The position numbers and the translations under genes are program-made. A model generated the notes under the pieces. That model was not told the origin of the DNA. It did no database searches and was given only the letters and a program-made list of their open reading frames with translations. A DNA stretch of 64,000 bases, from the NCBI RefSeq assembly GCF_040869045.1, contig NC_090319.1, forward strand, positions 278,105,693-278,169,692. Direction: 5' to 3'. The stretch is from Eurosta solidaginis. Taxonomy: Eukaryota > Arthropoda > Insecta > Diptera > Tephritidae. Position 1 is the stretch's first letter. Each line of letters starts with the position of its first letter. Below are positions 21,830 to 33,374 of this stretch, piece after piece.

Positions 21830-24540
21830 CTGTGTAGTGGAAAATGCACACGGGTGGTAATCAAGAAATAAGCCAATAAAAGAACAATGTCAAATGCTGC
21901 CAATTTTGATTTGGCTTTATTTCACTTTTTTTCTTACTAGAATAACAGATTTATTAAATCAATCACATTGTTTTTGTTTTGTAAGGCAGCGCCGTTTTGC
22001 CGCAATTTAGTGGGCACCAATACTAAATAAGTAAGTAGATCATATGCTAAAGATTAACTGTTAACAATAGCTAAGAACTTGAAAACATAATGAATATAAT
22101 AGCTCATACACTAGAATACTAATTTGCTGAATGAATATTAGGGTGGTTTTAATAAATTGAATAAATTATTTTTTGCAGTCCCACTGGTTCAAACGGCAAT
22201 ATGTACTAATATTGCATTGAAATTGCGTTAAAAACTCAAGCTTATGGGCTTTTTTTGAGTATCGTAGTACTTTCAAACTTCAAAATGGCTATTAAACTGA
22301 ATGTAATATAAGATTAAGATGGTTATAAGGAATAACTGCCTAAGTCTTATGTAAAAGTATAGGAGTTAGACTATTATTCTTTGTGATCATATGGTACTAA
22401 ATATTGTACACTTTTCTGTGCACTTGATATTTTTGGTAATGGCGTTTTAACTTAAACGAAGGTTGGAATTTGGGGGATGAACTTGGACCTTTGGACAACA
22501 CGCCTAATTCGTGTCCAATACGACCAACATTTGTATGCGATATGGATGATAATATTATCGATTTAGGGTAGATATTAGAAAACTAAAAATTTAATTGCCA
22601 AACTGGTATTCATTTTAAAATAAAAGTCTTTCAGAAAAAATTATTTCCGCACCTTTAATTTTCTAGTCCGAAAGAAATTATTAAATCCGGACTTTTTTTA
22701 AAGGACAGAATAAAAATCCAGCTCTATAAATATGGAGCGGCTCATCTAATTGAAATTATTATTTTTTCATCCAGAATCCTTCTTGTTTCAATAGATAACG
22801 GTATATTAAATTTCAAGACAATATGTATTATTTAACATCAAATGGATTAGACTTTATTGCGAAAATACAGGTGCATGTTTACTATGGAAAAGTATAAGTA
22901 CAGTACTATGAGAGTTGGTGTTAGTTTTTTGTGACAAATTTCTGGCATAAGTAACAAAAACTATCAAATGAACACAAAGGTTTCAAAACTAGGCATTTAT
23001 AAGAAACTATTGGCAAAATTCGTTTCATTTGGATGTGCCGGACATTTATTTGTCCTTAAAAAGTCAAAGCCCGGATGTAACTTTTATTTTCGAACCTATA
23101 AAATAAAAGTCCGGATTTTACTTTTATTTGTGAACTTTTTTGAAAAAAGGATGTATGACTCTTCGTGACCTCGGGATCCCATAAACTTCCACCTCGTACA
23201 ATGTTTCCACTAGAAATTTTTCAACTCAAAAAAAAAAAAAGAAAAAAACTATTGAAATAAGTCCATGTTTAATTGTAGCTTTCTTCATAACGAAGCTTTA
23301 CTTTGACCGCAGAGCCCAACACCCCTTAATCGTCTTGAATTAGGACCAAAACTCGTTTATAGGTGATTCTCAGATTCTGGCCTTCGACATTAGAGTTTAA
23401 GTACCATCAGAAAAAAAATCGTTTGTCTAATTTATAAGGAGCACCCAAATGGGTATACATGTATGCACATACGTATATGAATCTAAATATATATACATAC
23501 ATACATTTACCTGAACTAGTTCAAAATCATTCAAAAGAACAAAGTACACCTAAAAATATATTACGAATGTATTAAGCGCACCTTTTTAGCTACCTTCACA
23601 TGTGTGGTTCAATTACAAAATAAGTTACATTTTACTTACAAGATCGCTTTTGCTATAGCGCCAAATAATATATAACCGCTGTTGTAGTTGCATGTGAAAG
23701 ATAAAAAACTAAGAGCAACTGGATGATGTTTTAAACGCAACAAACATACCGATTCATTCATTCATTTATATCAAAGAATTGGTATTGCTGCCGCGCTGAA
23801 ACCGAAATTGGACTCAAAATCGGACGGCGTATCATCCATCGGTTTGCTATCGAAGTGTCAGTGGTTTTGCTGTCGATAAAAACCTTGTAGGGAGAATCTG
23901 TATCTCAGAACTGGTGCGCTTCTAGCGCCTTCTGCACCACTACTAGTTCGCTCTCTATCTCTTTTCCATGCTTTCAAATGTTGAATTTAACATGGCGATG
24001 TCCTAGGCGTTGGAAATGGTTTCCGCTGCATTACCTTTTCTCTAGCTCTGAACTAGATACAAATTTCCAATTAAGAACTCGGTCTTTTATTGGCACTTTT
24101 TTGATAGTTCCGAATTAGTGTACAACATTATAGTTTAAATCAAGTTCTCTTGTTGGTACTATTTAGTTTGTTCCGAACCAGATCGAAATTCTACATATTG
24201 CTTCTAATACGATTTTATCCTTAAATATATGCAATAAAAATATCTACTCCCATTTTAGGAAAATTCTGATCAGAATTATTTAAACTGGTACCTTTTTCCA
24301 CAGTTTTATAACGAACCCCTTATCGTTTTTCGACGTAATGTCTCGGTTTCCCGGAAATTACTTAGGTATATTTAATACGATCTAACTCAAATGTAATTTA
24401 CTCGTCAGAAACATACTATGTTGAACCTATCGCTAAGTACATATATGCTAACAAGTTTATGTGATGGAAAGTCTTTAAAGTTTATGAAAAAGGCATATTC
24501 AAAGTCGAAGCTCCTTGAGGCTAGCATTCGGTTTTTATTC
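21830..24540. other. Unassigned AT-rich sequence
   Basis: No supported gene. Around 22620-22730 and 23060-23150 there are short repeated words (AAAGTCCGGA, CTTTTATTT) that may belong to an old repeat. 23460-23510 has ATACATA-type microsatellite. Confidence 0.45.
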
Positions 24541-24544
24541 TAGA

Positions 24545-25275
24545 TCTTCTATATATATAAAAAATCTAATTCTTTGTTTATGTGTGTGTGTTCCCTATGG
24601 AAACGCATTTCTAAAACTTCAATCATCACCAAATTTTGGCTATAGGTTCCTTCTATCAAGACGAAGGTTTTTCATATTTCAGAACTAAGAATTTAAAATA
24701 AAATTTTTTTTTTCAATTTCACGTACGCCACTCGGTGGTGCGACAAATTTTGTATGTCAGCAAATGTTACTCATACGTCATGTACGTACTTAAGTGCAGA
24801 ACTTTTGTTTGCTCATAGCACTGAATTCACAAAAAGTTAAAGCGATTGCATTGAGTGATTTGAAAGTTTTTGTTAAATTTAATAATTCAATTTTAAAAAT
24901 AGCTGTATATATGAGATGATAGACGAAAATTGTGTAGCTAAAATATTTTGATTAAGTTATGAGATTTTGAGTATGAATTGTGTGTGACAAAATAAAATTT
25001 GAAATATAAAGCAAAGAATGATAAACTAGAGGAATGAGGGATCTAAGAAAAAAGAAGAAGAGAGGTAGAGTGTGAAAAAAGGAGAGGGAGAGAGAGATAA
25101 GGAAATTATAAAGGGTAAGAATGAGTAAAAGTGGGGGGATATATTTTGAAGAAGATCAATAAAATCTTATATACTGATTGCTTGACTTTGAGTAACGGGA
25201 AGGAATGCGTTAAAATACACCTTCTCATTTAGATTAGTATCTGCCCAACCCGAACAATGCCGGGTACCCTGCTAG
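24545..25275 (+). mobile_element. Non-autonomous Helitron with both ends
   Basis: 5' end TCTTCTATATATATAAA after host A (24544); a start at 24548 would give TCTATATATATAAAA, matching the 8177 terminus, but after a T. The 3' end is ACCCTGCTAG (25275) before T. The 3' hairpin is ACCCG-AACAATGC-CGGGT (25248-25265). About 730 bases, no Rep or helicase; GA-rich segment at 25030-25140. Confidence 0.8.
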
Positions 25276-25439
25276 TATCACATACATATTAAATATGATA
25301 CATAGAAACCCAACCTGTAGATTTTTAAACTAGATATAATCTAGCTACTATCGAAATATTACTTAGTTGGTGCTTTAGGTCTTTTGCTGAAGTGAAAATT
25401 GATATCACTAGTTACTTGCTTCACTACGGCAACCCTTGT

Positions 25440-25930
25440 CGACGAGTTATCTTATTGTTAACGCCAGGTTATGGGGGTGCTATCCATTTAGTATCTGCGA
25501 GCTAACGGTTTCTTATCCATTTCTCACCATATCTCATCGGTGTATTATCGGCGAGGTATAACCGAGCTATCGATTTCTGATCGAAATCGCATAAGTTTGT
25601 TATCGATAGCAAAAACATTTTAGATGAGTTATAGGTTTTTGATCGATGTGTTGTTGAATTTTAGCGATGATATTTCACCGAAAAGTTATCGATTTGCTAT
25701 TGTAAAATATCAAATTGCCTGCGAAAAGTTAGGGATTTGTTATTAGTAATCGATAATATGGTTAGTTATCAACGAGTTATCGATTTTTATCGCCAATTTA
25801 CTATTTTTAATCGGCATGTTATCGACATGTTATTGTCGAGTAATGCATTTTTTATCGAAAAGTTTTTGGTTTGTTTTCGATAACACCGTTATCGATGGTT
25901 CATTGCATATAATCAAACAGTTACCGGTAA
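25440..25930. repeat. CGATA-rich degenerate repeat cluster
   Basis: Dense TTATCGAT/ATCGATAA words in both orientations, as at 640-990. Flanking text (GTGCTATCCATTT, TTATCCATTTCTCA) is also shared with 45240-45280, so these are copies of one diverged repeat. Confidence 0.6.
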
Positions 25931-26109
25931 CACTTCAAAAAATATCTCTTACGAATCCCTTAAGGCCCAGAAAACATTCTAAAAACTTCGTATATGTTAT
26001 GCGAAAAAGACCAATACTTACATAAGTTTAGTGCTAAGCCCCAAACTTATACTTCTGTGACAAAAACGAATAAATGTACTAACATATTAATAACTGAGCG
26101 CCATCTACA

Positions 26110-26285
26110 TATAAAAGAAAAGATTTAAGCCGCTCGTTTTTCCTACATATTTATGGGATGAGACCTACATGTTTATTCCGACCTCCACAGACATTTGTAA
26201 GGTAGGTGAGTTTTCACTGCGAAGACTTTCATGGCTGAAATGCAATCAGAGTGTTTACCAAACTACTGCAGAGTGGCGACCGGAA
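26110..26285 (-). mobile_element. Diverged partial SINE
   Basis: Shares GAGTTTTCACTGCGAAGA and surrounding body words with the SINE family; tRNA head missing. Confidence 0.55.
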
Positions 26286-26330
26286 AAGGACTCTCAATAT
26301 CGATAGCACTCCCCAAGGCCTTCGGAGAGT
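26280..26330 (+). repeat. 3' end of repeat family seen at 48340-48730
   Basis: Roughly 40 bases including AAAGGACTCTCAATATCGAT and AGCACTCCCCAAGGCCT align with 48676-48718. The end forms a small hairpin around CTCCCCAAGGCCTTCGGAGAG-like sequence. Confidence 0.5.
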
Positions 26331-26589
26331 GTCGTTGTCGCTACAAAAACGACAGGCGTCCCAGCCCCAGAAAATGTTTGCCCAAAGAATGTTTATGCTG
26401 CACTTCCCGGTACTTAACCTCAAGTCCATTGGAATGGTAGGCAATCATCCTATCACCACACATTCTCGTATTGAGTCCTCACTTTGAAGATCACAATAAG
26501 AATGTAAAAAGTTTTGCCACTAATAAAAGATTTTGCCTTAATCTGATAAACTTGTAACAATACTTACTTAGCTACTTAATTGCCGCTTA

Positions 26590-27020
26590 AGCAGTTAAGC
26601 GGGTATGGCCGTCCAACTATTCGCTTCCTCGCTCTGCCAACTGGCGCTAATTGATCGCACCAAGGGAGTTTAATTCCTTTTCCACCTGGTCCTTCCAGGG
26701 GAGTAGTGGCCGCCCTCTTCCTGTGTTTCCATAGGCGGGTTCAGATAGAAAAAAACTGGACTCTGCTGATGTCTGCATACAGCTCGTATAGCTCATCATT
26801 AAATATTCTTCGGTATTCGCCATCACATGCGTAAAGGTCCATAAATCTTTCGAAGAACATTTCTCCCCAACACTTCCAGAGCAGCTTCATCTGATGTCAT
26901 GGTCCATGCTTCTGCACCATATAGCAGGACTGGTTCAATAAGTGACTTGTAGAACATGATTTTCGTTTGCCGAGGAATGACTTTACTTTTCAATTGTCTA
27001 TCTAGTCCAAAGTAGCACTA
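26590..27020 (-). pseudogene. RTE-like LINE C-terminus, truncated
   Basis: Minus-strand translation includes EPVLLYGAEAWTMTSDEAAL, then NVLRKIYGPLRVCDGEYRR and IFNDELYELYAD, the conserved tail after the reverse transcriptase of RTE/BovB-type LINEs. It keeps the 3' untranslated end shared with 10490-10612 and 5400-5440. The 5' part is missing and frames change, so it is dead. Confidence 0.7.
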
Positions 27021-27796
27021 TTGGCAAGAGTTATTATTCGCTGGATTCGCTTATATAAACCTACACAAGAAAGCTGAAAATGTACAACTCGATCAGCTTA
27101 CAACTTCTTTCGGCACAAAACCCATTCAAATCAGCAAAAAAATTATGAGAAGAGCTGATAAATCGAGAAATAAATAAAAATAAGGGACACAACTTAAGTA
27201 TGATGCTTTTTTAAATTTTCTTTCATTCATTTTTCCACCTCCTTGCTTTTACGGTTCTAGTTATTTTGGTCTAAGCCCATTTCTCGCGTCTTCCTCTTGG
27301 TGACTTTTTGCGCTCGTTTCAACTAAACCACTGGTGATGCGCAAAGAGTTACTGATCTCAAAGAATACAAGTAATTGGCTGGATTTTTATTTGAAGTGGG
27401 TAAACGATTTTACACATCAAACAACTTGCTGCAACTTCTCTGGTTTGACCGTCAAATTATAACCAAAAAAAAAAAAAACATTTATATGAACTTGGTTATA
27501 CCTTTAATAGCGATACTCAATGTCATTGCCAGTTCCGGAATAAATTGAATATCTAACCTCTAAACACCTCTATCCTAATAATAAAATAATTAATTATTAA
27601 ATGCAGTTTCCATTTTTTTATTTTTCATAAAAGAGTAATTGCACGAATGTGTGGTCGGCCGCTTTGACATAACCTTGCACTAGGAATACAAATTAATTGT
27701 TTTTAACAAAAAGTGTTTTAATTTATATTCGTAAATAATATGAAAAAATCGATAACTCTGATGTATATTTGTCATTTTTGCTTTGAGGTTTCTTAA
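27021..27796. other. Unassigned AT-rich sequence
   Basis: No gene or element recognised. Confidence 0.5.
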
Positions 27797-27803
27797 ACCA
27801 ATT

Positions 27804-28166
27804 AAAAAAAAAAAAAATGTAAGGCGCGATAACCTCCGAAGAGATCTAAGGCCGAGCTTCTCTTCCAATTTGCGTCGTGCTCCTCTTGATTTTCCCTACA
27901 AATTGGCCGGACGGGACCTACATGATTTTATGCCGATTACGAACGGCATCTGCAAGGCAGATGAGTTTTCACTGAGAGCTTTTCATGGCAGAAATATACC
28001 CGGAGCGCTTGCCAAACACTGCCGAGGGGCGACCCCGCTTAGAAAAATTTTCTTCTAATTGAAAAACCTTTTTTCTAAAATTTTTGATGTTGCTTTGCCG
28101 GGGTTTGAACCCAGGGCATCCGGTGTGGTAGGCGGAGCACGCTACCATCACACCACGGTGGCCGCC
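27804..28166 (-). mobile_element. tRNA-derived SINE with target-site duplication
   Basis: Best-preserved SINE in the window. The head at 28166 has A-box-like sequence at 28140-28150 and a B box (GGTTCAAACC) at 28101-28111, both on the minus strand. The A-rich tail is at 27804-27817. ACCAATT occurs immediately outside both ends (27797-27803 and 28167-28173). It is transcribed, if at all, by RNA polymerase III and needs LINE proteins to move. Confidence 0.88.
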
Positions 28167-28406
28167 ACCAATTGTCAAAGCGTCACACAGTGCTTCGACT
28201 GTATGAAGGCGTGCAAGGCGAATTCAGTACTAGGTGTTGTCATCCCAACCGCTGATTGCTTCTTCTTGATTATTTTCCATACAACGCCTTGTAGTACATG
28301 GTAGGTAGGTAGGTTGAACTGGCCGGTCCATGAGGACCTCACATAGACTGATTGAGTTCGTAGTGTTACCAGAAGTTTGTTTTAACGACCAAACTGAAAA
28401 ACCCTA

Positions 28407-31400
28407 TCAAAAACCAGGACCTATGTTATAAAATAACTCCGTCCTATTGGCAAATACTAGAAGCTTCCTAGGACTTAAGCCACTTGCTGCTTCTAGATCT
28501 GACAGCTGTATCACTCCTAATAGCTGGAGTCTTAACCTGGCAAGTGCAAGGCACGAGCACAGAACGTGCTCGATCGTTTCCTCCTCCAACCCGCACTTCC
28601 TACACCTGCTATCACTGACCAAGCCTAATTTAAAGGCATGTGACGCCAGAAGGCAGTGTCCAGTCAGAATACCCGTCATGAGTCTACAGTCCTCTCTTTT
28701 TAATGATAGAAGCAACTGTGTTAGTCTAAGGTTGTAAGACCTACACATAATCTTCGACACTTTACAGCCCCGCGCTTGAACCCACGCCTTTTCTGCTTGG
28801 TCGATCATGTGCACCTCTCGCCTTCGCTTAATCTCGCCCAATCTAATTGGGACGTCTACGGAGCAAGCTTCAAGGGATGCGCCCATTTTAGCTAATTCGT
28901 CCGCTTTTTCATTCCCATCTATTCCCATATGCCCTGGGACCCAATATAGATGTATGCTTCTCCCTGTCCCGATTCTCTCCAGAGACTGCTTACACTCTAA
29001 CACGCATTTAGATGCTGTGCTATGCGAGATTATTGCCTTAATTGCTGCTTGACTGTCAATATAAAAATTAACACGGTTGCAGCTTAAGCTATTCTCTTCC
29101 AGGGTTTCTACTGCTTTGGTTACGGCTAATATTTCCGCTTGGAAAACGCTACAGTAATCCGGCAGCCTGTAGGATCTGCTTAATTCCGGATCAGCGCAGT
29201 ATACCGCAGACCCTACTCCTTCCACTATTTTGGAACCATCGGTGTACACATGTATCGCCTCGTCCGCCATTTGCGCACCCTTGCGCCAACCGTCCACCTC
29301 TATTGTGGCCTTAAGATCTCCCTCAAAGTGCAGGTAGGGAATCATGTAGTCTGTTCGTCTTGTGACTGAGGACGCTATACTACTATGGCCATATGGTCGG
29401 CGCTCAAGCTGCCCCGAAGCATCGAGCCTGGTTGCGGTCGTTAACGCTTTGTTCTTTGCTACCAGGTCTACAGGTGGAATGTGCAGAATGGTATACAGTG
29501 CAGCCGTCGGGGTTGTTTTCAGGGCTCCCGTAATGCAAAGCATCGATAGTCTGCATACCCCCTTTAATTTTTTGAGGTATGTTGTTTTTTGTGTGGCTTT
29601 CCACCAAACAAGAACTCCATAGTATAGAATAGGGCTTACAATCGCTGTAAAAACCCAATGAGAAAGAGAGGGCGATAGGCCCCACGCATTCTTTTACATG
29701 CATAGAGTGCCGTTGAGGCCTTCTTGACCCTCTCCTCCACGTTGAGCTTCCATGACAGCTTACTGTCTAGGATGATTCCTAGATATTTTGTGCAAGGTTT
29801 CTCCTGTAAGGTCACCGCTCCTAACTTAGGCCTGGTCCAATTTGGGACCTTGTACCTCTTTGTAAACAAGACCATATCCGTCTTCTCCGCATTGACTTTC
29901 AGCCCGACATTAGATGCCCAGGTATGAATATCCCGAAGCGCCCGATCCATCAAAGAACTAATCGTTGGAAGGCATTTTCCACTTATGACAATTGCAACGT
30001 CATCTGCGTAAGCCCTAAGTTTTACGGGTCCCTCATCGAATTGCCTGAGCAGTTGGTTGATGACCAGTGTCCACAGCAGAGGTGATAGCACCCCTCCCTG
30101 CGGCGTGCCCCTGTCCACTGATTTCGTGGCCTCGTACAATCCCCATTGTGATGTAATCTTTCTGCAATTTAACATGCAGCCGATCCATCTGATTAAGGCA
30201 GGATGTACTTTAATGTAATTAAGACCATCCATAATCGCCCATTTTGCAACATTATTGAAAGCCCCGGCAATGTCCAAGAAGACTCCTAGAGCATACTCCT
30301 TATATTCCAGGGATTTCTCTATGCTTATTACCACCCTATGCAATGCGGTGTCTACCGACTTGCCTTTGGTGTACGCATGCTGTGTTGTGGAGAGCAGCTT
30401 TTCATCCACGTTGGACTTTATGTACACATCTATCAGCCTCTCAAGGGTTTTGAGCAGAAATGATGTTAAGCTAATGGGTCTATAGTCTTTGGGATACACG
30501 TGACCGATCTTCCCCGCCTTTGGTAGAAAAGCTACACGAGCAGTTCTCCAAGAGTGCGGTACATGATTCAGTCTTATGCACCCATCGAATATTATTTTAA
30601 GCCATTCCACGACCGCCCTACTTGAGACTTGTAGCATGGCCGGGAATATACCATCTGGGCCCGGCGATTTAAACTTAGAAAACGTCTTCACTCCCCACTC
30701 GATCTTGGTATCGGTCACCAAGCCGGCACAACTAGCTCCGTGATCGAAGTGTGAGTGATGTCTGCTGGTTCTTCTAAACCGTCTCCCGATGGGAAATGTG
30801 TATCGAGAAGCACCTCAAGGGATTCCTCACTATCACGTGACCATTCCCCGTTCTCTTTCTTTATTAGTCTCTGGACTATGTTTCCCTTTGCTAGGACTTT
30901 TTTCAACCGTGCTGTTTCACTGGAGCACTCTATGTCCGTACAGAAACTTTTCCATGAGTTTCTCTTCGCCCTGGTAATTTCACGCTTGTAGATCCTCAGT
31001 AGATCCCTGTACTCGTCCCGACACGCTTCGCTTTCCGCGGTCTTTGCGAGTTTAAACATTTCTTTTACCTGTCTTCTTAGAAGACTCAGCTCTTTGCTCC
31101 ACCATGGCGGCTTTGCTTTTCCTCTGAATCTTCTTTGAGGGCAAGCTTTGTTATACGCAGTCATAAGCGTACTTGTTAGGAATTCATTCGACTCCTCCAG
31201 TTCCTCTACATTAGCAACCTCTTTGGGTTGTCCCAGTTTCGTTTCTACATGTTTCTGGAATTTAGTCCAATTCGTTGCCCTAGGGTTTCTAAAGGTTCCT
31301 CCCTTCTCTACCCTCTTTAGTGGGATGCTGTTGGCTATCTGCAAATTGGTTTGCAGGATGTAACAAAATAGAGATTCGCCTCTCTCGTTCGTATCTGCTC

Positions 31401-31836
31401 CTCCCCACGCATTGTGGTGCGCATTTGCATCTGCGCCTATGACCAACCGCCCTTTGCGCCCTTCCTCCTGTACTAGCCTTTTGCACTCCATCGGTGGAAC
31501 CTCCGCAGCATGGGCCATGTAGCAGGACGCCAGGATAAATGCCTGCTTATTCTTTTGCTCAACGCCCACCGCTACGAGATCCTCGGTGGTGTAATTAGGC
31601 AGCATATATGAATGCAGCTGTTTCCTTACCATTACTACAGCTCGCACCCGTCCTTCCGTTTGTGCGTAGTAAACACCAAACCCGCGCGCGCTAAGTCCAG
31701 AAACCTTTCCTCCCGATGAGAGCCACGGCTCCTGGATCAGCGCCACGTCAAACGAACCCTCCTCAAGGGTTAGGAGGAGTTCGCTCGACGCCACTTTACT
31801 GTGTTGGAGGTTTATCTGTAGGACTCGCAGCACCAT
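28407..31836 (-). pseudogene. LINE ORF2: endonuclease, reverse transcriptase, RNase H; two frameshifts
   Basis: ORF2 starts MVLRVLQINLQHSK at 31836. The AP-like endonuclease shows INLQHSK, LIQEPW and GADANAHHNAWG, but GGTFRNPRATNWTKF runs straight from the endonuclease core into the linker. The closing SDH motif and about 60 residues before it are missing. A one-base shift near 30715-30721 leads into the reverse transcriptase: SPGPDG, DYRPISLTSFLLKTLERLI, FLDIAGAFNN, GTPQGGVLSPLLW, YADDVAI, KYLGIILDSKLSW. A second shift near 29690 precedes RNase H with all key residues (YTDGSK, FQAEI, YIDSQAA, WVPGHMGIDGNEKADE) and a C-terminal CRKCGLEEETIEHVLCSC zinc-like motif. As it stands it could not act autonomously. 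Confidence 0.88.
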
Positions 31837-33358
31837 TGGGCTGTTTGTCCCCCTCCAGCACCTTCGTCTTGACGTCGTCGTCCTCCTCTTGCCCTTTTGG
31901 TTTAGAGTATTCGAGGCCCCCTTCAGCCCCTCGTGAATGTTGTGCCGTGTGTTCCTCTGTGCGAGTCACAGCACCATTTAGCGGTTGGTCCTCTTCTAGC
32001 ACGTTCGTGGTGACGTCGGGGACCTCCACCTGCCTTTTTTCCCTTAGGCTTCTGAGGTCCTTTTCGACTTCGCCCACTTCCAGCGTGTTAGAATTTTTAT
32101 CCTCGGGACTTCTTTTCCTGAGTCGCATGTAAATTTTGCCAGTGCCAAAGGACATTTTGCCAAGCTGCGTGTACAAAATATCCTCCGCCTGCTTGTTTAT
32201 TTGGAAGATGTAGAACTGACCATCCTCGGTAGGCCGAGATACAGTAAGTACCTTCCAATCCTGTGTCGGTATGTTCGGATTCTGTTTCTGCAGAAGTCGC
32301 AGTGTATCCTCCGACTTCATCACGCATGGTATCCATACCTTAACTTTTGGTACCGTGGGGATTTGCGCTTTATCCACCACCTCAAACCGCGCGTTCGTGC
32401 CTTGCCTTTGGAGGTTTGGAACGACTTCCTCCAGCCACCGCAAGCTCGCAATGTTGTCGCACGCTATCATCTTCACACCATTATACCATCCCCCCGAATC
32501 AAAGGTTGGAAGGGGCTTACTTGGTTGTTCCCGCATCATCTTAAGCATTAAGCTAATAAGCTCCCTTTCCACAGATCTCCACCTTTCAGTAGTCATTTGT
32601 CCGAACGGACTGCTACGATCAACCAGCGCCACAGTCAGTGACTGCTTTGCCACATTACTCATCTTCTCGGGAAAAGCAGGAGTCTTAGTGTTATCTCCCT
32701 TTGGAACCTCCGAGAAAGCCGGAGTCTTAGCGTTATCTCCCTTTGGCTTATCTCCTACTTCCGTGGTTGGAACTTCCCTCTGACTGGCAGCTTTCGAGGT
32801 AGTTGCTACCTCGCTATTGGAACCCATCTGTCTTACAGCTTTGGGCCTACTTGTCTTGTCTATGCGACTGCCCTGCCTCGCGGCTCTAGGACTGGGTCCT
32901 TTCTGCCTCTTGAAAGCAGGCTTGTCGCCTTCTGCCGAACGGTGCCTCTTCATTCTGCCATTCGACGCTTCTTCCTCCTCGTACCGGTTGCAGAACCGAG
33001 GGTTTCTCGCAGCAAACCTTTTGAACTGCCTTCGACCTACTTCTACCGCTTCATGGGCCCATTCCAAGCGCTCGATCTCCACTTCTGTTGGGTCGACCAC
33101 TGCTCCCAAGCGTTGTACAATTCTTAGTGCTGCACGGTACTGCGAGAGAGCTCTTTTACTTCCTCTTCTCCGTACCCTTCTCCACTCTTCTACTCCGTTT
33201 TCATTTGTGTGCTTCTCCAACACGGAGTTCATTGAATCAGCAATACTCTCGCTCCCCGAGTCCGACGCATCGCTTAATTCGTATTTGTCGTCCTTGGATT
33301 GCGACTCAGTCCTCCTCTTTACATCCTCCTTATTACATTCAGGTAATGAGTTGTTCAT
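31796..33358 (-). CDS. LINE ORF1 protein (nucleic-acid binding, DUF4780-like)
   Basis: The intact frame of 520 residues starts MNNSLPECNKED at 33358; an upstream extension has no ATG, and the related copy at 12690-13175 supports this start. Residues ~20-50 are acidic and Ser-rich (SDASDSGSESIADSMN). The middle is basic and Pro-rich with two KTPAF(S/P)E repeats. Residues ~250-440 (TERWRSVERELISLMLKMMR, WLEEVVPNLQRQGTNARFEV, TQDWKVLTVSRPTEDGQFYI) resemble the DUF4780 domain common in insect LINE ORF1s. No CCHC zinc knuckle is visible. ORF1 proteins form the RNP with LINE RNA. The stop overlaps the ORF2 start by 41 bases. Confidence 0.82.
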   Translation of the reverse strand: MNNSLPECNKEDVKRRTESQSKDDKYELSDASDSGSESIADSMNSVLEKHTNENGVEEWRRVRRRGSKRALSQYRAALRIVQRLGAVVDPTEVEIERLEWAHEAVEVGRRQFKRFAARNPRFCNRYEEEEASNGRMKRHRSAEGDKPAFKRQKGPSPRAARQGSRIDKTSRPKAVRQMGSNSEVATTSKAASQREVPTTEVGDKPKGDNAKTPAFSEVPKGDNTKTPAFPEKMSNVAKQSLTVALVDRSSPFGQMTTERWRSVERELISLMLKMMREQPSKPLPTFDSGGWYNGVKMIACDNIASLRWLEEVVPNLQRQGTNARFEVVDKAQIPTVPKVKVWIPCVMKSEDTLRLLQKQNPNIPTQDWKVLTVSRPTEDGQFYIFQINKQAEDILYTQLGKMSFGTGKIYMRLRKRSPEDKNSNTLEVGEVEKDLRSLREKRQVEVPDVTTNVLEEDQPLNGAVTRTEEHTAQHSRGAEGGLEYSKPKGQEEDDDVKTKVLEGDKQPNGAASPTDKPPTQ

Positions 33359-33360
33359 CT

Positions 33361-33374
33361 TGGTCGTACGACCA
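33361..33374. promoter_or_regulatory. Conserved 14-base palindrome before LINE ORF1
   Basis: TGGTCGTACGACCA is a perfect palindrome 2 bases upstream of the ORF1 ATG. It is kept in the diverged 5' fragment at 12961-12976, where surrounding sequence has changed. It could be an internal promoter/protein-binding element or an RNA structure near the start codon; function is inferred only from conservation. Confidence 0.4.
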
